A stretch of DNA of 20,940 bases, from the NCBI GenBank assembly GCA_036454645.1, contig JAZHSQ010000033.1, positions 1 through 20,940 of the forward strand, given 5' to 3'. Below the pieces are notes generated by a model. It did not search any database. It saw only the letters and a list, made by a program, of their open reading frames with translations, and was not told where the DNA came from. The stretch comes from Olsenella_K sp036454645 (GTDB lineage: Bacteria; Actinomycetota; Coriobacteriia; Coriobacteriales; Atopobiaceae). The position numbers and the translations under genes are program-made. Below are positions 13,335 to 20,940 of the stretch, one piece after another; position 1 is the first letter of the stretch, and each line of letters opens with the position of its first letter.

Positions 13335-14468
13335 ATGACGAATCTTTCTCGTAGGGGCTTTATCGGCGCCACGGCGACCGCTGCCGCGGGCCTCGCGCTG
13401 GCTGGCTGCGGCGGCTCCGGCTCCTCTGACGGCGGCTCCGGCTCGGACGCGGACCTCTCGCGCATCGCGTCCGACGACGTGATCAAGTCGGCCAAGGACG
13501 ACGGCGAACTCGTCGTCTACGGCTCCTGCGAGGAGGAGTACCTCGCGGCCGTGACCGAGCACTTCCAGGAGCTCTTCGGCATAGACACGAGCTACCAGCG
13601 CCTCTCCACCGGCGAGGTCGAGGCCAAGATCGAGGAGGAGAACGGCAACCCCTCCGGCGACGTCTGGTTCGGTGGCACCACCGACCCCTACAACGTCGCC
13701 TCCGGCAAGGGCCTGCTCGAGGTCTACAAGGCCAACAACGCGAGCCACCTGATCGACGAGAAGTTCAAGAGCACCAACGACGACTGGTACGGCATCTACA
13801 AGGGCATCCTCGGCTTCATGTACAACAAGGACGAGCTCGAGCGCCTGAAGCTCGACCCGCCCGCCGACTACGCCGACCTCACCGATGCCAAGTACCAGGG
13901 ACTCATCTGGTCCTCCAACTACAACACCTCCGGCACGGCCAAGCTCATCATCAACACGGTGATCCAGAAGTACGGCCACGACCAGGGCATCCAGTACCTC
14001 GTCGACCTCGACAAGAACATCGCGCAGTACACCAAGTCCGGCTCCGGCCCCTCCAAGTCCATCGGCATCGGCGAGTGCACGATCGGCATCGGCATGCTGC
14101 ACGACGGCATCTACCAGATCGTCGACAAGGGCTACGACAACGTGGGCCTCGTGATCCCGAGCTCGGGCGCCTCCTACGAGGTCGGCGCGACCGCCATCTT
14201 CAAGGGCTGCAAGCACGCGAACGCCGCCAAGCTCTGGGTCGAGTACGCGCTGTCGCCCGAGTGCGTGAACCTCGGCGCCGAGAACGGCTCCTACCAGTTC
14301 CTCGTGATCGACGACGCCACCCAGCCCGAGGTCGCGACCGAGTACGGCCTCGACCCCAACAACGTGATGGACTACGACTTCGAGGACGCCAAGGAGCACA
14401 CCGAGCAGTACGTCACGGACGTGATGAACGCGCTCGGCGGCGGCGACGACCGCTTCAAGACCGAGTAG
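13335..14468 (+). CDS. ABC transporter substrate-binding lipoprotein, AfuA/FbpA-like
   Basis: 377 residues from ATG 13335; ATG 13323 and GTG 13314 are in frame but would put extra residues before the signal. The N-terminus combines a twin-arginine motif (SRRGFIG, 5-11) with a lipobox LAGC (Cys25), so it should be exported folded by Tat and lipid-anchored. A Gly/Ser linker follows, then the binding fold: ELVVYGSCEEE, TGEVEAKIEEENGNPSGDVWFGG and SGASYEVGA. This family is often annotated as iron(III)-binding, but I see no paired Tyr typical of FbpA. Instead it has Ser64-Cys65-Glu66 and His256-Asp257 with Glu282, which resemble the residues I recall for hexose-phosphate binding in AfuA. Phosphonate and phosphoglycerate binders are other relatives. 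First gene of a three-gene importer operon. Confidence 0.85.
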   Translation: MTNLSRRGFIGATATAAAGLALAGCGGSGSSDGGSGSDADLSRIASDDVIKSAKDDGELVVYGSCEEEYLAAVTEHFQELFGIDTSYQRLSTGEVEAKIEEENGNPSGDVWFGGTTDPYNVASGKGLLEVYKANNASHLIDEKFKSTNDDWYGIYKGILGFMYNKDELERLKLDPPADYADLTDAKYQGLIWSSNYNTSGTAKLIINTVIQKYGHDQGIQYLVDLDKNIAQYTKSGSGPSKSIGIGECTIGIGMLHDGIYQIVDKGYDNVGLVIPSSGASYEVGATAIFKGCKHANAAKLWVEYALSPECVNLGAENGSYQFLVIDDATQPEVATEYGLDPNNVMDYDFEDAKEHTEQYVTDVMNALGGGDDRFKTE

Positions 14469-14485
14469 CCAGCACATCCGCATGG

Positions 14486-14519
14486 GCGGGGGACGGGGGC
14501 TGCGGCCGCCGTCCCCCGC
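14486..14519 (+). promoter_or_regulatory. Intercistronic hairpin between binding-protein and permease genes
   Basis: GCGGGGGACGG (14486-14496) and CCGTCCCCCGC (14509-14519) form a perfect 11-bp stem with a 12-base loop, followed by TTCTGC. It lies in the 84-base gap. Such hairpins often stabilise the upstream mRNA or partly stop transcription, so that more binding protein than permease is made. Confidence 0.6.
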
Positions 14520-14552
14520 TTCTGCACGAGAAGAGCCTCTAGGGGGCCGCCC

Positions 14553-16262
14553 ATGGCATCACAGCAAAGCGCGAAGCTCGACCGACAGAAGTTCATGGCC
14601 GACCCGATCATGGTCACGACCATCGTCCTCCTGATCGCCTTCCTCACCCTGTTCATCCTCTACCCGCTGGCGATCCTTCTGGTCGACAGCGTGATCACCG
14701 AGGAGGGCGTCTCCCTCTCGGTCTTCCGGCGCGTGCTGGAGATGCCGTCGTTCCAGACGGCGATCACCAACACCCTGAAGGTGGGCCTGCTCGTGAGCGT
14801 GGTCTCGACCCTCGTGGGGCTGCTCTTCGCCTACGTAGAGGTGTACGTGCAGCTCAAGACCAGGTTCATGGCGGGGCTCTTCAAGGTGGTCTCGATGCTG
14901 CCGGTCGTCTCGCCGCCGTTCGTCCTGTCCCTCTCCATGATCCTGCTCTTCGGCAAGATGGGCATCATCACCCGAGGGCTCCTCGGCATCCCCGACAACA
15001 ACGTCTACGGCTACTGGGGCATCTTCGTGGTCCAGACGCTCACGTTCTTCCCGGTGTGCTACATGATGATGAAGGGTCTGCTCAAGAACATCGATCCGTC
15101 GCTGGAGGAGGCCGCGCGCGACATGGGCGCCTCCAGGTGGAAGGTCTTCACGAGCGTCACCTGGCCGCTGATCCTCCCGGGCCTCGGCAACGCCTTCCTC
15201 GTGACCTTCATCGAGTCGATCGCCGACTTCGCCAACCCCATGATCATCGGCGGCTCCTACGACACGCTGGCCACCACGATCTACCTGCAGATCACCGGCG
15301 CCTACGACAAGCAGGGCGCCTCGGCCATGGCCGTCGTGCTGCTGTGCATCACGCTCGTGATGTTCGTGGTCCAGAAGTACGTCCTCGAGGCCAAGAGCAC
15401 CTCCACGCTGACCGGCAAGGCGAGCCGCGCCCGCATGCTCATCACGGACAACTCCGTGAGGATCCCGCTGTCCGTCCTGTGCGGCGCCGTGGCCGTCTTC
15501 GTCTGCGCCATGTACGTCTGCGTGCCGCTCGGCGCCCTGTTCAAGACCTGGGGCCGCGACTACTCGCTCACCCTCAAGTGGTTCCAGCTGGTCTTCACCC
15601 GCTACCACGGCCTGCAGGCCTTCCGCGACTCCTTCCTGCTCTCGCTCGTCGCGAGCCCCATCACGGCGCTGCTCTCCATGATCATCTCCTACCTGGTGGT
15701 CAAGCGGACCTTCCACGGCAAGGGCTTCATCGAGGCCGTCTCGATGCTCGCGATGGCCGTCCCCGGCACCGTCCTGGGCGTCGGCTACATCCGCGGCTTC
15801 GCCTCTGGCGTCTTCCACACCGGCTTCATGCAGGCCTTCTACGGGTCGGCGGCCATCCTCGTCGTGGTCTTCATCGTCCGCTCGCTGCCGACGGGCACGC
15901 GCTCGGGCATCTCGGCGCTCCGCCAGATCGACAAGTCCATCGAGGAGTCGGCCTACGACATGGGAGCCAACAGCTTCCAGGTGTTCATGACCGTCACGCT
16001 GCCGCTGATCAAGGACTCGTTCCTCTCCGGCCTCGTGACCACGTTCGTGCGCTCCATCACGGCCATCTCTGCGGTCATCCTGCTCGTGACGCCGCAGTTC
16101 TTCCTCATCACGGTGCAGATCAACGAGTTCGCCGGCAAGGGCGACTACGGCGTGGCGTGCGCCTTCTCCACGATCCTGATCGCGATCACCTACGCCTCCG
16201 TCCTCCTCATGAACCTCTTCATCAAGCGCTTCGGAACGAGCGCCAAGACCTCGAAGGAGTAG
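14553..16262 (+). CDS. ABC transporter permease, two fused transmembrane domains (FbpB/AfuB type)
   Basis: 569 residues; AGGGGG precedes ATG 14553. Two homologous permease halves are joined in one chain, about 12 helices in all, starting with VTTIVLLIAFLTLFILYPLAILLV. Each half carries the EAA loop that docks on the ATPase: EEAARDMGASRWKVF (from Glu185) and EESAYDMGANSFQVF (from Glu464). This fused layout is typical of ferric-iron and AfuB-like importers. The protein forms the membrane channel, fed by the upstream lipoprotein and driven by the ATPase encoded 4 bases downstream. A short cytoplasmic joint (EAKSTSTLTGKASRARM) lies between the halves. Substrate cannot be read from the permease. 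Confidence 0.93.
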   Translation: MASQQSAKLDRQKFMADPIMVTTIVLLIAFLTLFILYPLAILLVDSVITEEGVSLSVFRRVLEMPSFQTAITNTLKVGLLVSVVSTLVGLLFAYVEVYVQLKTRFMAGLFKVVSMLPVVSPPFVLSLSMILLFGKMGIITRGLLGIPDNNVYGYWGIFVVQTLTFFPVCYMMMKGLLKNIDPSLEEAARDMGASRWKVFTSVTWPLILPGLGNAFLVTFIESIADFANPMIIGGSYDTLATTIYLQITGAYDKQGASAMAVVLLCITLVMFVVQKYVLEAKSTSTLTGKASRARMLITDNSVRIPLSVLCGAVAVFVCAMYVCVPLGALFKTWGRDYSLTLKWFQLVFTRYHGLQAFRDSFLLSLVASPITALLSMIISYLVVKRTFHGKGFIEAVSMLAMAVPGTVLGVGYIRGFASGVFHTGFMQAFYGSAAILVVVFIVRSLPTGTRSGISALRQIDKSIEESAYDMGANSFQVFMTVTLPLIKDSFLSGLVTTFVRSITAISAVILLVTPQFFLITVQINEFAGKGDYGVACAFSTILIAITYASVLLMNLFIKRFGTSAKTSKE

Positions 16263-16266
16263 CCAC

Positions 16267-17355
16267 ATGTCTGACCAGAAGAAGGGCGTCCGCCTGGAGC
16301 ACCTGAGCAAGATCTACAAGGACCCCAAGACGGGCAAGGACTTCTACGCCGTCCACGACGCCAACATCGAGATCGAGCCCGGGGAGTTCGTGACCCTGCT
16401 GGGGCCCTCCGGCTGCGGCAAGACCACCATCCTGCGCATGATCGCCGGCTTCGAGAGCCCGGACGAGGGCGAGGTCTACATCGGCGACGAGCCGGTCAAC
16501 GAGCTCACGCCCAACAAGCGCGACACGGCCATGGTCTTCCAGAGCTACGCGCTTCTGCCGCACTACAACATCTACGACAACGTGGCCTACGGCCTCAAGC
16601 TCCGCAAGGTGGACAAGGCCACGATGGACGAGAAGGTCAGGAGCATCCTCAGGCTCGTCGGCCTGGAGGGCATGGAGGACCGCATGACCAACCAGCTCTC
16701 CGGCGGCCAGCAGCAGCGCGTCGCCCTGGCGCGCGCCCTGGTCATCGAGCCGGGCGTCCTGCTGTTCGACGAGCCGCTCTCCAACCTCGACGCCAAGCTC
16801 CGCGTGGACATGCGCACCGAGATCCGCCGCATCCAGCAGGAGGCCGGCATCACCGCCATCTACGTCACGCACGACCAGTCCGAGGCCATGGCCATCTCCG
16901 ACCGCATCATCGTGATGAAGAAGGGCCTGGTGGACCAGGTCGCCGACCCCAAGACGATCTACTACCACCCCGTGGACGAGTTCGTGGCGGACTTCATCGG
17001 CGAGGCGAACTTCCTGCACGGCACCCTCGCGGGCAAGTCCGGGGACGAGGGCGTCGCCCTCGTCGAGGGGCGCGAGCTCGAGGTCGCCGGCGTGGGTGAG
17101 ATCGCCGCCGGCAGCAAGGTGACCCTGGTGCTGCGCCCCGAGGCCGCCCACCTCGCGGACGAGGGCAAGCTCCCCTGCGAGGTCGTGCTCTCCCGCTTCA
17201 TGGGCCACTACCAGAACTACCACGTGCGCTGCGGGGACCACGTCGTGAAGATCACGGAGTTCAACCCCAAGAACAAGCACGAGTACCAGGTGGGAGACCG
17301 GGCCTTCGTGCAGTTCGAGAAGGACGACCTGCACGCGCTCGCCCAGGAGGGATAG
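16267..17355 (+). CDS. ABC transporter ATP-binding protein, PotA/FbpC/AfuC type
   Basis: 362 residues; AAGGAG lies 7 bases before ATG 16267, within the end of the permease gene, so translation is coupled. Motifs: Walker A GPSGCGKT (46-53), Q-loop FQSYAL, signature LSGGQ (144-148), Walker B LLFDEP (Asp168, Glu169), D-loop SNLD and switch His202 (YVTHDQ). The C-terminal part (about 235-360) is an OB-fold/TOBE domain as in importers of the MalK/PotA group, where it regulates activity or contacts the partner subunit. It hydrolyses ATP as a dimer under the membrane to drive uptake. It is the last gene of the operon; strong hairpins follow. Confidence 0.95.
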   Translation: MSDQKKGVRLEHLSKIYKDPKTGKDFYAVHDANIEIEPGEFVTLLGPSGCGKTTILRMIAGFESPDEGEVYIGDEPVNELTPNKRDTAMVFQSYALLPHYNIYDNVAYGLKLRKVDKATMDEKVRSILRLVGLEGMEDRMTNQLSGGQQQRVALARALVIEPGVLLFDEPLSNLDAKLRVDMRTEIRRIQQEAGITAIYVTHDQSEAMAISDRIIVMKKGLVDQVADPKTIYYHPVDEFVADFIGEANFLHGTLAGKSGDEGVALVEGRELEVAGVGEIAAGSKVTLVLRPEAAHLADEGKLPCEVVLSRFMGHYQNYHVRCGDHVVKITEFNPKNKHEYQVGDRAFVQFEKDDLHALAQEG

Positions 17356-17397
17356 GCCTCCCGGGGCGCCGCCGGGAGGCGGGCCCGGCACGGGCCC
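17356..17397 (+). repeat. Two adjacent GC-rich hairpins after the ATPase gene
   Basis: GCCTCCCGG/CCGGGAGGC (17356-17364/17372-17380) is a perfect 9-bp stem starting directly after the stop codon. GGGCCCG/CGGGCCC (17381-17387/17391-17397) follows with a 3-base loop. There are no T runs. They may protect the mRNA 3' end or assist termination. Confidence 0.5.
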
Positions 17398-17449
17398 TGC
17401 CGCCTCCCGCCGTCCCGGCCTGCGGGCCAGGCACCTCAGGCGCTCCCAT

Positions 17450-17486
17450 GGGACGCCGTCGCGGATGGCCGCGGCGGCGTCCCTTT
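17450..17486 (+). terminator. Strong intrinsic terminator of the ABC importer operon
   Basis: GGGACGCCGTCGCGG (17450-17464) pairs with CCGCGGCGGCGTCCC (17469-17483): 15 pairs with one G-U and a 4-base ATGG loop, followed by TTTCGTG. This is the best terminator structure in the window. Confidence 0.75.
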
Positions 17487-17527
17487 CGTGCGCGGCGCCG
17501 GGCGCCCCGCGCCTCCCGTCCCGCTCG

Positions 17528-17536
17528 TGCCATAAT
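17528..17536 (+). promoter_or_regulatory. ligA extended -10 promoter
   Basis: TGCCATAAT is an extended -10 (TGn plus CATAAT). No -35 is visible at the right distance. Transcription would start near 17543, about 29 bases before ATG 17572. Confidence 0.5.
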
Positions 17537-17571
17537 GTCCGGTGCCGAAGGACGGGAGCGAAGGAGCGCGC

Positions 17572-19905
17572 ATGGCGGACACGAAGGGCACGACGGGTAC
17601 GGAGGGCGCCGCGGGCGCGGAGGACCAGCTGTCGCTCTTCGGGGCGCAGGCGGCGGGCGGCCCCGCGGGGGGCCAGGCCGCGGACGGCGGCGCCGCGGGC
17701 GCGGCCTGGCCGGAGGCGGCCGCGCCGGGTGGGCAGGCGCCCCACCTGCCGGAGCGCCCCCGGGACACCCACGCGACCGACCCCGCCGAGAGGGCCCGCG
17801 AGCTGCGCGCCCTTCTCGACTACCACGCCTACCGCTACTACGCGCTCGACGACCCGGAGATAACGGACGCGCAGTTCGACCGCTACCTCACGGAGCTCCA
17901 GGCGATCGAGGCGGCCCACCCCGAGCTCGTGGTGCCGGAGTCCTACACCCAGCGCGTGGGCGGCTACGTGGGCGCGCAGTTCGCGCCGGTGCGCCACGCG
18001 CAGCGCATGTACTCCATCGACGACGCGATGAACCTCGAGGAGCTCGACGAGTGGCTGGCGCGCACCGACGAGGCGCTCGGCTCCACGCCGGAGCACCCCG
18101 TGGCCTACACCTGCGAGCTCAAGATCGACGGCCTGGGAATCGCGCTCACCTACCGCGACGGCCGCCTGCTGCGCGCCGCGACCCGCGGCGACGGCACCAC
18201 GGGCGAGGACGTCACGGCCAACGCCCTCACCATCGCGGACATCCCGCGCACGCTCGCCCGCGCGGGCCTCGAGCGCGTCCGCGACGGCGGCTTCGGGCTG
18301 GACGTCGAGGTCCGCGGCGAGGTCTACATGCCCAAGCACTCCTTCGTCCGCCTGAACGAGCAGAACGACGCGGCCGGCAGGCCCCCCTTCGCCAACCCCA
18401 GGAACGCCGCCGCCGGCAGCCTGCGCCAGAAGGACGCCTCCGTCACCCGCGCGCGCGACCTGGAGACCTTCATCTACGCGGTGGCCGACGAGGCGCCGCT
18501 CGCGGTCTCCACGCAGAAGGCCTTCCTCGACTGGCTGCGCGACTGCGGCTTCTCCGTGAACCCGCACGCCCGCCGCGTGACGGACTCCGCCGCCGTGCAC
18601 GCCTACTGCGCCGACGCCCTCGCGCACCGCGAGGACCTGGACTACGACATCGACGGCGTGGTCGTGAAGGTCGACTCCTTCGCCTCGCAGGGCGCGCTCG
18701 GCTTCACGGCCCGCGCGCCGCGCTGGGCCATCGCGTTCAAGTTCCCGCCCGAGGAGCGGCGCACCGTCCTGCGCGAGATTCGCGTGCAGGTGGGACGCAC
18801 CGGCGTGCTCACCCCGGTCGCCGAGTTCGACCCGGTGACGGTCGCGGGCTCCACCATCGCACGCGCGACGCTGCACAACATAGACGAGGTCCACCGCCGC
18901 GACGTCCGCGAGGGCGACACGGTCGTGGTCCACAAGGCCGGCGACGTGATCCCCGAGGTGGTCGGCCCCGTCACCGAGGGCGAGCTGGGCGCCGCTCACG
19001 AGGCGCGCCCCGTCTGGCAGATGCCCCGGACCTGCCCGAGCTGCGGGAGCCCCGTCATCCGCGAGGAGGGCGAGGTCGCCTACCGCTGCGTCTCGATCGA
19101 CTGCCCGGCGCAGGCCGTCGAGCGGCTCATCCACTGGGGGAGCCGCAACGCCCTCGACATCGACGGCCTGGGCGAGGAGATCGTGGGCAGGATGGTCGAG
19201 CAGGGGCTCTTGCGCGACGTGGCGGACTACTACGACAGGCTCACCGCCGCCCAGCTCGCCCAGGTGGACACCGGCCGCACCTACGAGACGGCCGGGCGCG
19301 ACCACGCCGAGGGCGACCACATCCGCGTGGGCGAGACCATCGCCTCCAAGATCATGGAGCAAATCGACCGCTCGCGCTCCGCGGGCCTCTCGCGCGTCCT
19401 CTTCGGGTTGGGCATCCGGCACGTCGGAGCCAACGTGGCCAAGCTCCTGGCCGACAGCTACGGGTCGCTCGAGCGCCTGATGGAGGCCGACGAGGAGGGC
19501 ATCTCCCAGATCGCGGGCATCGGCCCCAAGATCGCGCACAGCGTCTGCCAGTTCCTCGCGGTGCCGGAGAACGTCCGCGTCCTGGAGCGCCTGCGCGAGG
19601 CGGGCGTCTCGCTCGAGGAGGAGGGCTTCGGCGCGGAGCCGGAGCGCCCGCAGTCGCTGGCGGGCCTCACCTTCGTGCTGACGGGGACCCTCGAGGGCTT
19701 CACCAGGAGCGAGGCGGGAGCCAGGCTCAAGGAGCTGGGCGCCAAGGTGTCGGGGTCCGTCTCCAAGAGGACGAGCTTCGTCGTGGCCGGCGCGGCCGCG
19801 GGCTCCAAGCTCGCCAAGGCCGAGCAGCTCGGCGTGCCCGTGCTGGACGAGGCGGCGCTCGTGCGCGTCCTCGAGACGGGCGAGGCGCCCCAGGCGGGGG
19901 AGTAG
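17572..19905 (+). CDS. ligA: NAD-dependent DNA ligase LigA with clamp-motif N-terminal extension
   Basis: 777 residues; AAGGAG (17561-17566) fixes ATG 17572 over the in-frame GTG 17542. The first 60 or so residues are a Gly/Ala/Pro-rich extension absent from most LigA; it contains QLSLF (19-23), matching the bacterial sliding-clamp-binding pentapeptide QL[S/D]LF. The NAD-binding Ia domain follows (ALLDYHAYRYYALDDPEITDAQFD), then the adenylation domain with catalytic Lys184 in CELKIDGLG, GDGTTGEDVT, FANPRNAAAGS, the OB fold, the four-Cys zinc finger (Cys488, Cys491, Cys506, Cys511), helix-hairpin-helix repeats and a C-terminal BRCT domain (TFVLTGTLEGFTRSEA...). It seals nicks in replication and repair using NAD. 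Single gene with its own promoter. Confidence 0.97.
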   Translation: MADTKGTTGTEGAAGAEDQLSLFGAQAAGGPAGGQAADGGAAGAAWPEAAAPGGQAPHLPERPRDTHATDPAERARELRALLDYHAYRYYALDDPEITDAQFDRYLTELQAIEAAHPELVVPESYTQRVGGYVGAQFAPVRHAQRMYSIDDAMNLEELDEWLARTDEALGSTPEHPVAYTCELKIDGLGIALTYRDGRLLRAATRGDGTTGEDVTANALTIADIPRTLARAGLERVRDGGFGLDVEVRGEVYMPKHSFVRLNEQNDAAGRPPFANPRNAAAGSLRQKDASVTRARDLETFIYAVADEAPLAVSTQKAFLDWLRDCGFSVNPHARRVTDSAAVHAYCADALAHREDLDYDIDGVVVKVDSFASQGALGFTARAPRWAIAFKFPPEERRTVLREIRVQVGRTGVLTPVAEFDPVTVAGSTIARATLHNIDEVHRRDVREGDTVVVHKAGDVIPEVVGPVTEGELGAAHEARPVWQMPRTCPSCGSPVIREEGEVAYRCVSIDCPAQAVERLIHWGSRNALDIDGLGEEIVGRMVEQGLLRDVADYYDRLTAAQLAQVDTGRTYETAGRDHAEGDHIRVGETIASKIMEQIDRSRSAGLSRVLFGLGIRHVGANVAKLLADSYGSLERLMEADEEGISQIAGIGPKIAHSVCQFLAVPENVRVLERLREAGVSLEEEGFGAEPERPQSLAGLTFVLTGTLEGFTRSEAGARLKELGAKVSGSVSKRTSFVVAGAAAGSKLAKAEQLGVPVLDEAALVRVLETGEAPQAGE

Positions 19906-20066
19906 GCCCGGGGCGCGCACCGCCGCGCCGGCGGCAGCCCTTGCGCAGAGCGCATGTAATACGCCCCATGTGACCTCGTGCTTTTGTCCCCTGTGCTAAC
20001 TTAGGTAAGTATGGAAATTTCCAATGGGGCCCGCAGGAAGCGGCCAGGAGCTTCGGGGGAGGCGTC
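19906..20066 (+). promoter_or_regulatory. Region upstream of the last gene: promoter and palindromes
   Basis: Two small hairpins follow ligA: CCGCCG/CGGCGG (19920-19925/19929-19934) and TGCGC/GCGCA (19942-19946/19950-19954), with no T run. Then a less GC-rich promoter: -35 TTGTCC (19984-19989), 16 bases, -10 TAAGTA (20006-20011). An inverted repeat ACTTA-GG-TAAGT (19999-20010) overlaps the -10, and a perfect 12-bp palindrome TGGAAATTTCCA (20012-20023) covers the probable start site; both are candidate operators. GGGGGAGG (20055-20062) is the ribosome binding site of the next gene. Confidence 0.45.
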
Positions 20067-20940
20067 GTGCGGGTAGCGGAGACCATCATCCTTTTGCTGC
20101 TCGGCATGATTGGCGGAGTCATCTCCGTCTTCCTCGACGTCGCCCTCGTGGGCTCCCCGGCGGTGCTGATGCACTTCGCGCCCTGGGTGCTCGTAAACGT
20201 GATCCTCGCCACCCACGTCGCGGACGCGCGTGAGGCCGTGTTCGGAGCCGTCCCCTTGAACCTCGGCCTGGTGGAGACGGCGGTGCTCGCCACCTCCATG
20301 ACCTACGAGGGCGTCTCCCGCAAGATCCTGCTGCCGATGGCGCTGCTCGCCCTCGCCGCGCCGCTGATAGCGATCGTTGCCTGGATGGCGCGCCGCGAGC
20401 GCCACACGCTCTTCGGCAAGGTCGCCTCGGTGATGCTCGTGGCCTTCACGCTGCTCGGCTGCGCCCTCCTCTACGGCGCCCTGGCACCGGGCGACTACGT
20501 CTGCGCCGTCCTCGTCCTCCTGCTGCTGCTCGTCGTCCCCACGAGGATGCTCCGCCTGCGCGCGCACGTCCCGGGCGGGGAGGGCGAGGCCGCCGCGGAC
20601 GGCGGGGCCGGCAGGGTCGGGGAGGCCCAGGCGCCGCGCTCCGCGGCTCACCGTCCCGCGGAGCGCCGCCGTCGCCAGGGGCAGGCCGGAGAGGGCGCCG
20701 ACGAGCGCCGCAGGGCAATGCCCGCCGCAGACGGGCGGCAGCAGCGGCGCTCCGAGAGGCCCGAGCAGAGGCCCGCGCGGCCCGTCGAGCGCCCCTCCGC
20801 AGCGTCGAGGCCCACGGGCAGGCCCTCCCAGCAGCCCGTCCGGGGCGAGGCGCCCGAGGAGGCGCGCCGCTGCGTCGCCGAGCGCCCCGAGTGGGAGGAG
20901 CCCCGCCAGCGCCCGGTGGCGGGGCGGCAGAGGCCGGCTC
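20067..20940 (+). CDS. Polytopic membrane protein with Arg/Pro/Gln-rich tail, unknown function, 3' end cut off
   Basis: The frame runs open from GTG 20067 to the window end (291 complete codons), so the stop is outside. GGGGGAGG sits 4 bases before the GTG. Six hydrophobic segments are visible: about residues 5-27 (ETIILLLLGMIGGVISVFLD), 33-52, 58-80, 87-108, 118-138 and 143-162. After residue 165 the protein becomes a charged, disordered tail rich in Arg, Pro, Gln, Ala and Glu, with runs such as ERRRRQGQ and RPEQRPARPVERP, probably cytoplasmic by the positive-inside rule. I do not recognise the family. It could be a membrane scaffold or sensor. Codon use matches its neighbours. It stands after ligA with its own promoter. 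Confidence 0.75.
   Translation, partial: MRVAETIILLLLGMIGGVISVFLDVALVGSPAVLMHFAPWVLVNVILATHVADAREAVFGAVPLNLGLVETAVLATSMTYEGVSRKILLPMALLALAAPLIAIVAWMARRERHTLFGKVASVMLVAFTLLGCALLYGALAPGDYVCAVLVLLLLLVVPTRMLRLRAHVPGGEGEAAADGGAGRVGEAQAPRSAAHRPAERRRRQGQAGEGADERRRAMPAADGRQQRRSERPEQRPARPVERPSAASRPTGRPSQQPVRGEAPEEARRCVAERPEWEEPRQRPVAGRQRPA

Noticed and set aside
17542..17571. GTG start for ligA
   Set aside because: It sits at the expected transcription start of the extended -10 promoter and has no ribosome binding site; AAGGAG is well placed for ATG 17572.
19998..20016. DtxR/IdeR iron box (TTAGGT) before the last gene
   Set aside because: Only the left half-site resembles the consensus; the right half is missing, and the local dyad has a different centre.

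Overview
The window is very GC-rich, with third codon positions almost all G or C, densely packed, and carries no phage or insertion-sequence genes. Gene content and style (a winged-helix regulator beside an HtrA protease, a Tat-type lipoprotein, alanine/glycine-rich linkers, CsoR/CopA copper control) suggest a high-GC actinobacterium. My best guess is a Coriobacteriia anaerobe of the Olsenella/Atopobiaceae type; this is inference from style, not a database match.

Layout. (1) 1-2160: the 3' part of an OmpR-type regulator with a degenerate receiver domain, then a membrane-anchored HtrA protease. (2) 2365-6494: sbcD and sbcC, overlapping by ATGA, encoding the Mre11/Rad50-like nuclease. (3) 6508-9762: a copper module. 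csoR has a promoter whose -35/-10 spacer holds a CsoR operator, and a second, inverted copy of that operator lies just before copA. The CopA ATPase carries a second metal-binding domain at its C-terminus with its own in-frame start codon and Shine-Dalgarno sequence, so the gene may also make a free CopZ chaperone. (4) 9776-12195, minus strand: arsA and arsD, overlapping. ArsD carries a C-terminal tail of about 94 residues made of CCCGGHGDG-like repeats with 26 cysteines, resembling a metallothionein. No arsenite pump and no arsR are in the window. A perfect 13-bp inverted repeat separates the convergent copA and arsA. (5) 12364-13012: glyoxalase I (gloA) and a convergent small Cys-rich unknown protein. 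(6) 13141-17355: an AT-rich regulatory leader followed by a three-gene ABC importer (Tat/lipobox binding protein, fused two-domain permease, ATPase) of the AfuABC/FbpABC type, closed by a strong terminator at 17450-17486. (7) 17572-19905: NAD-dependent DNA ligase LigA with a low-complexity N-terminal extension that contains a QLSLF sliding-clamp-binding motif. (8) 20067 to the right edge: an unrecognised polytopic membrane protein with a long Arg/Pro/Gln-rich tail, cut by the window end.

How they fit together. The centre of the window (csoR-copA/copZ next to arsDA) looks like a soft-metal defence region. CsoR senses Cu(I) and releases two operators; CopA exports copper; the ArsD core with its Cys tail could buffer or deliver thiophilic metals to ArsA. 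The most unusual elements are the ArsD tail, the nested copZ and the clamp motif in LigA. Flanking genes are mostly housekeeping (DNA repair and replication, protein quality control, nutrient import).
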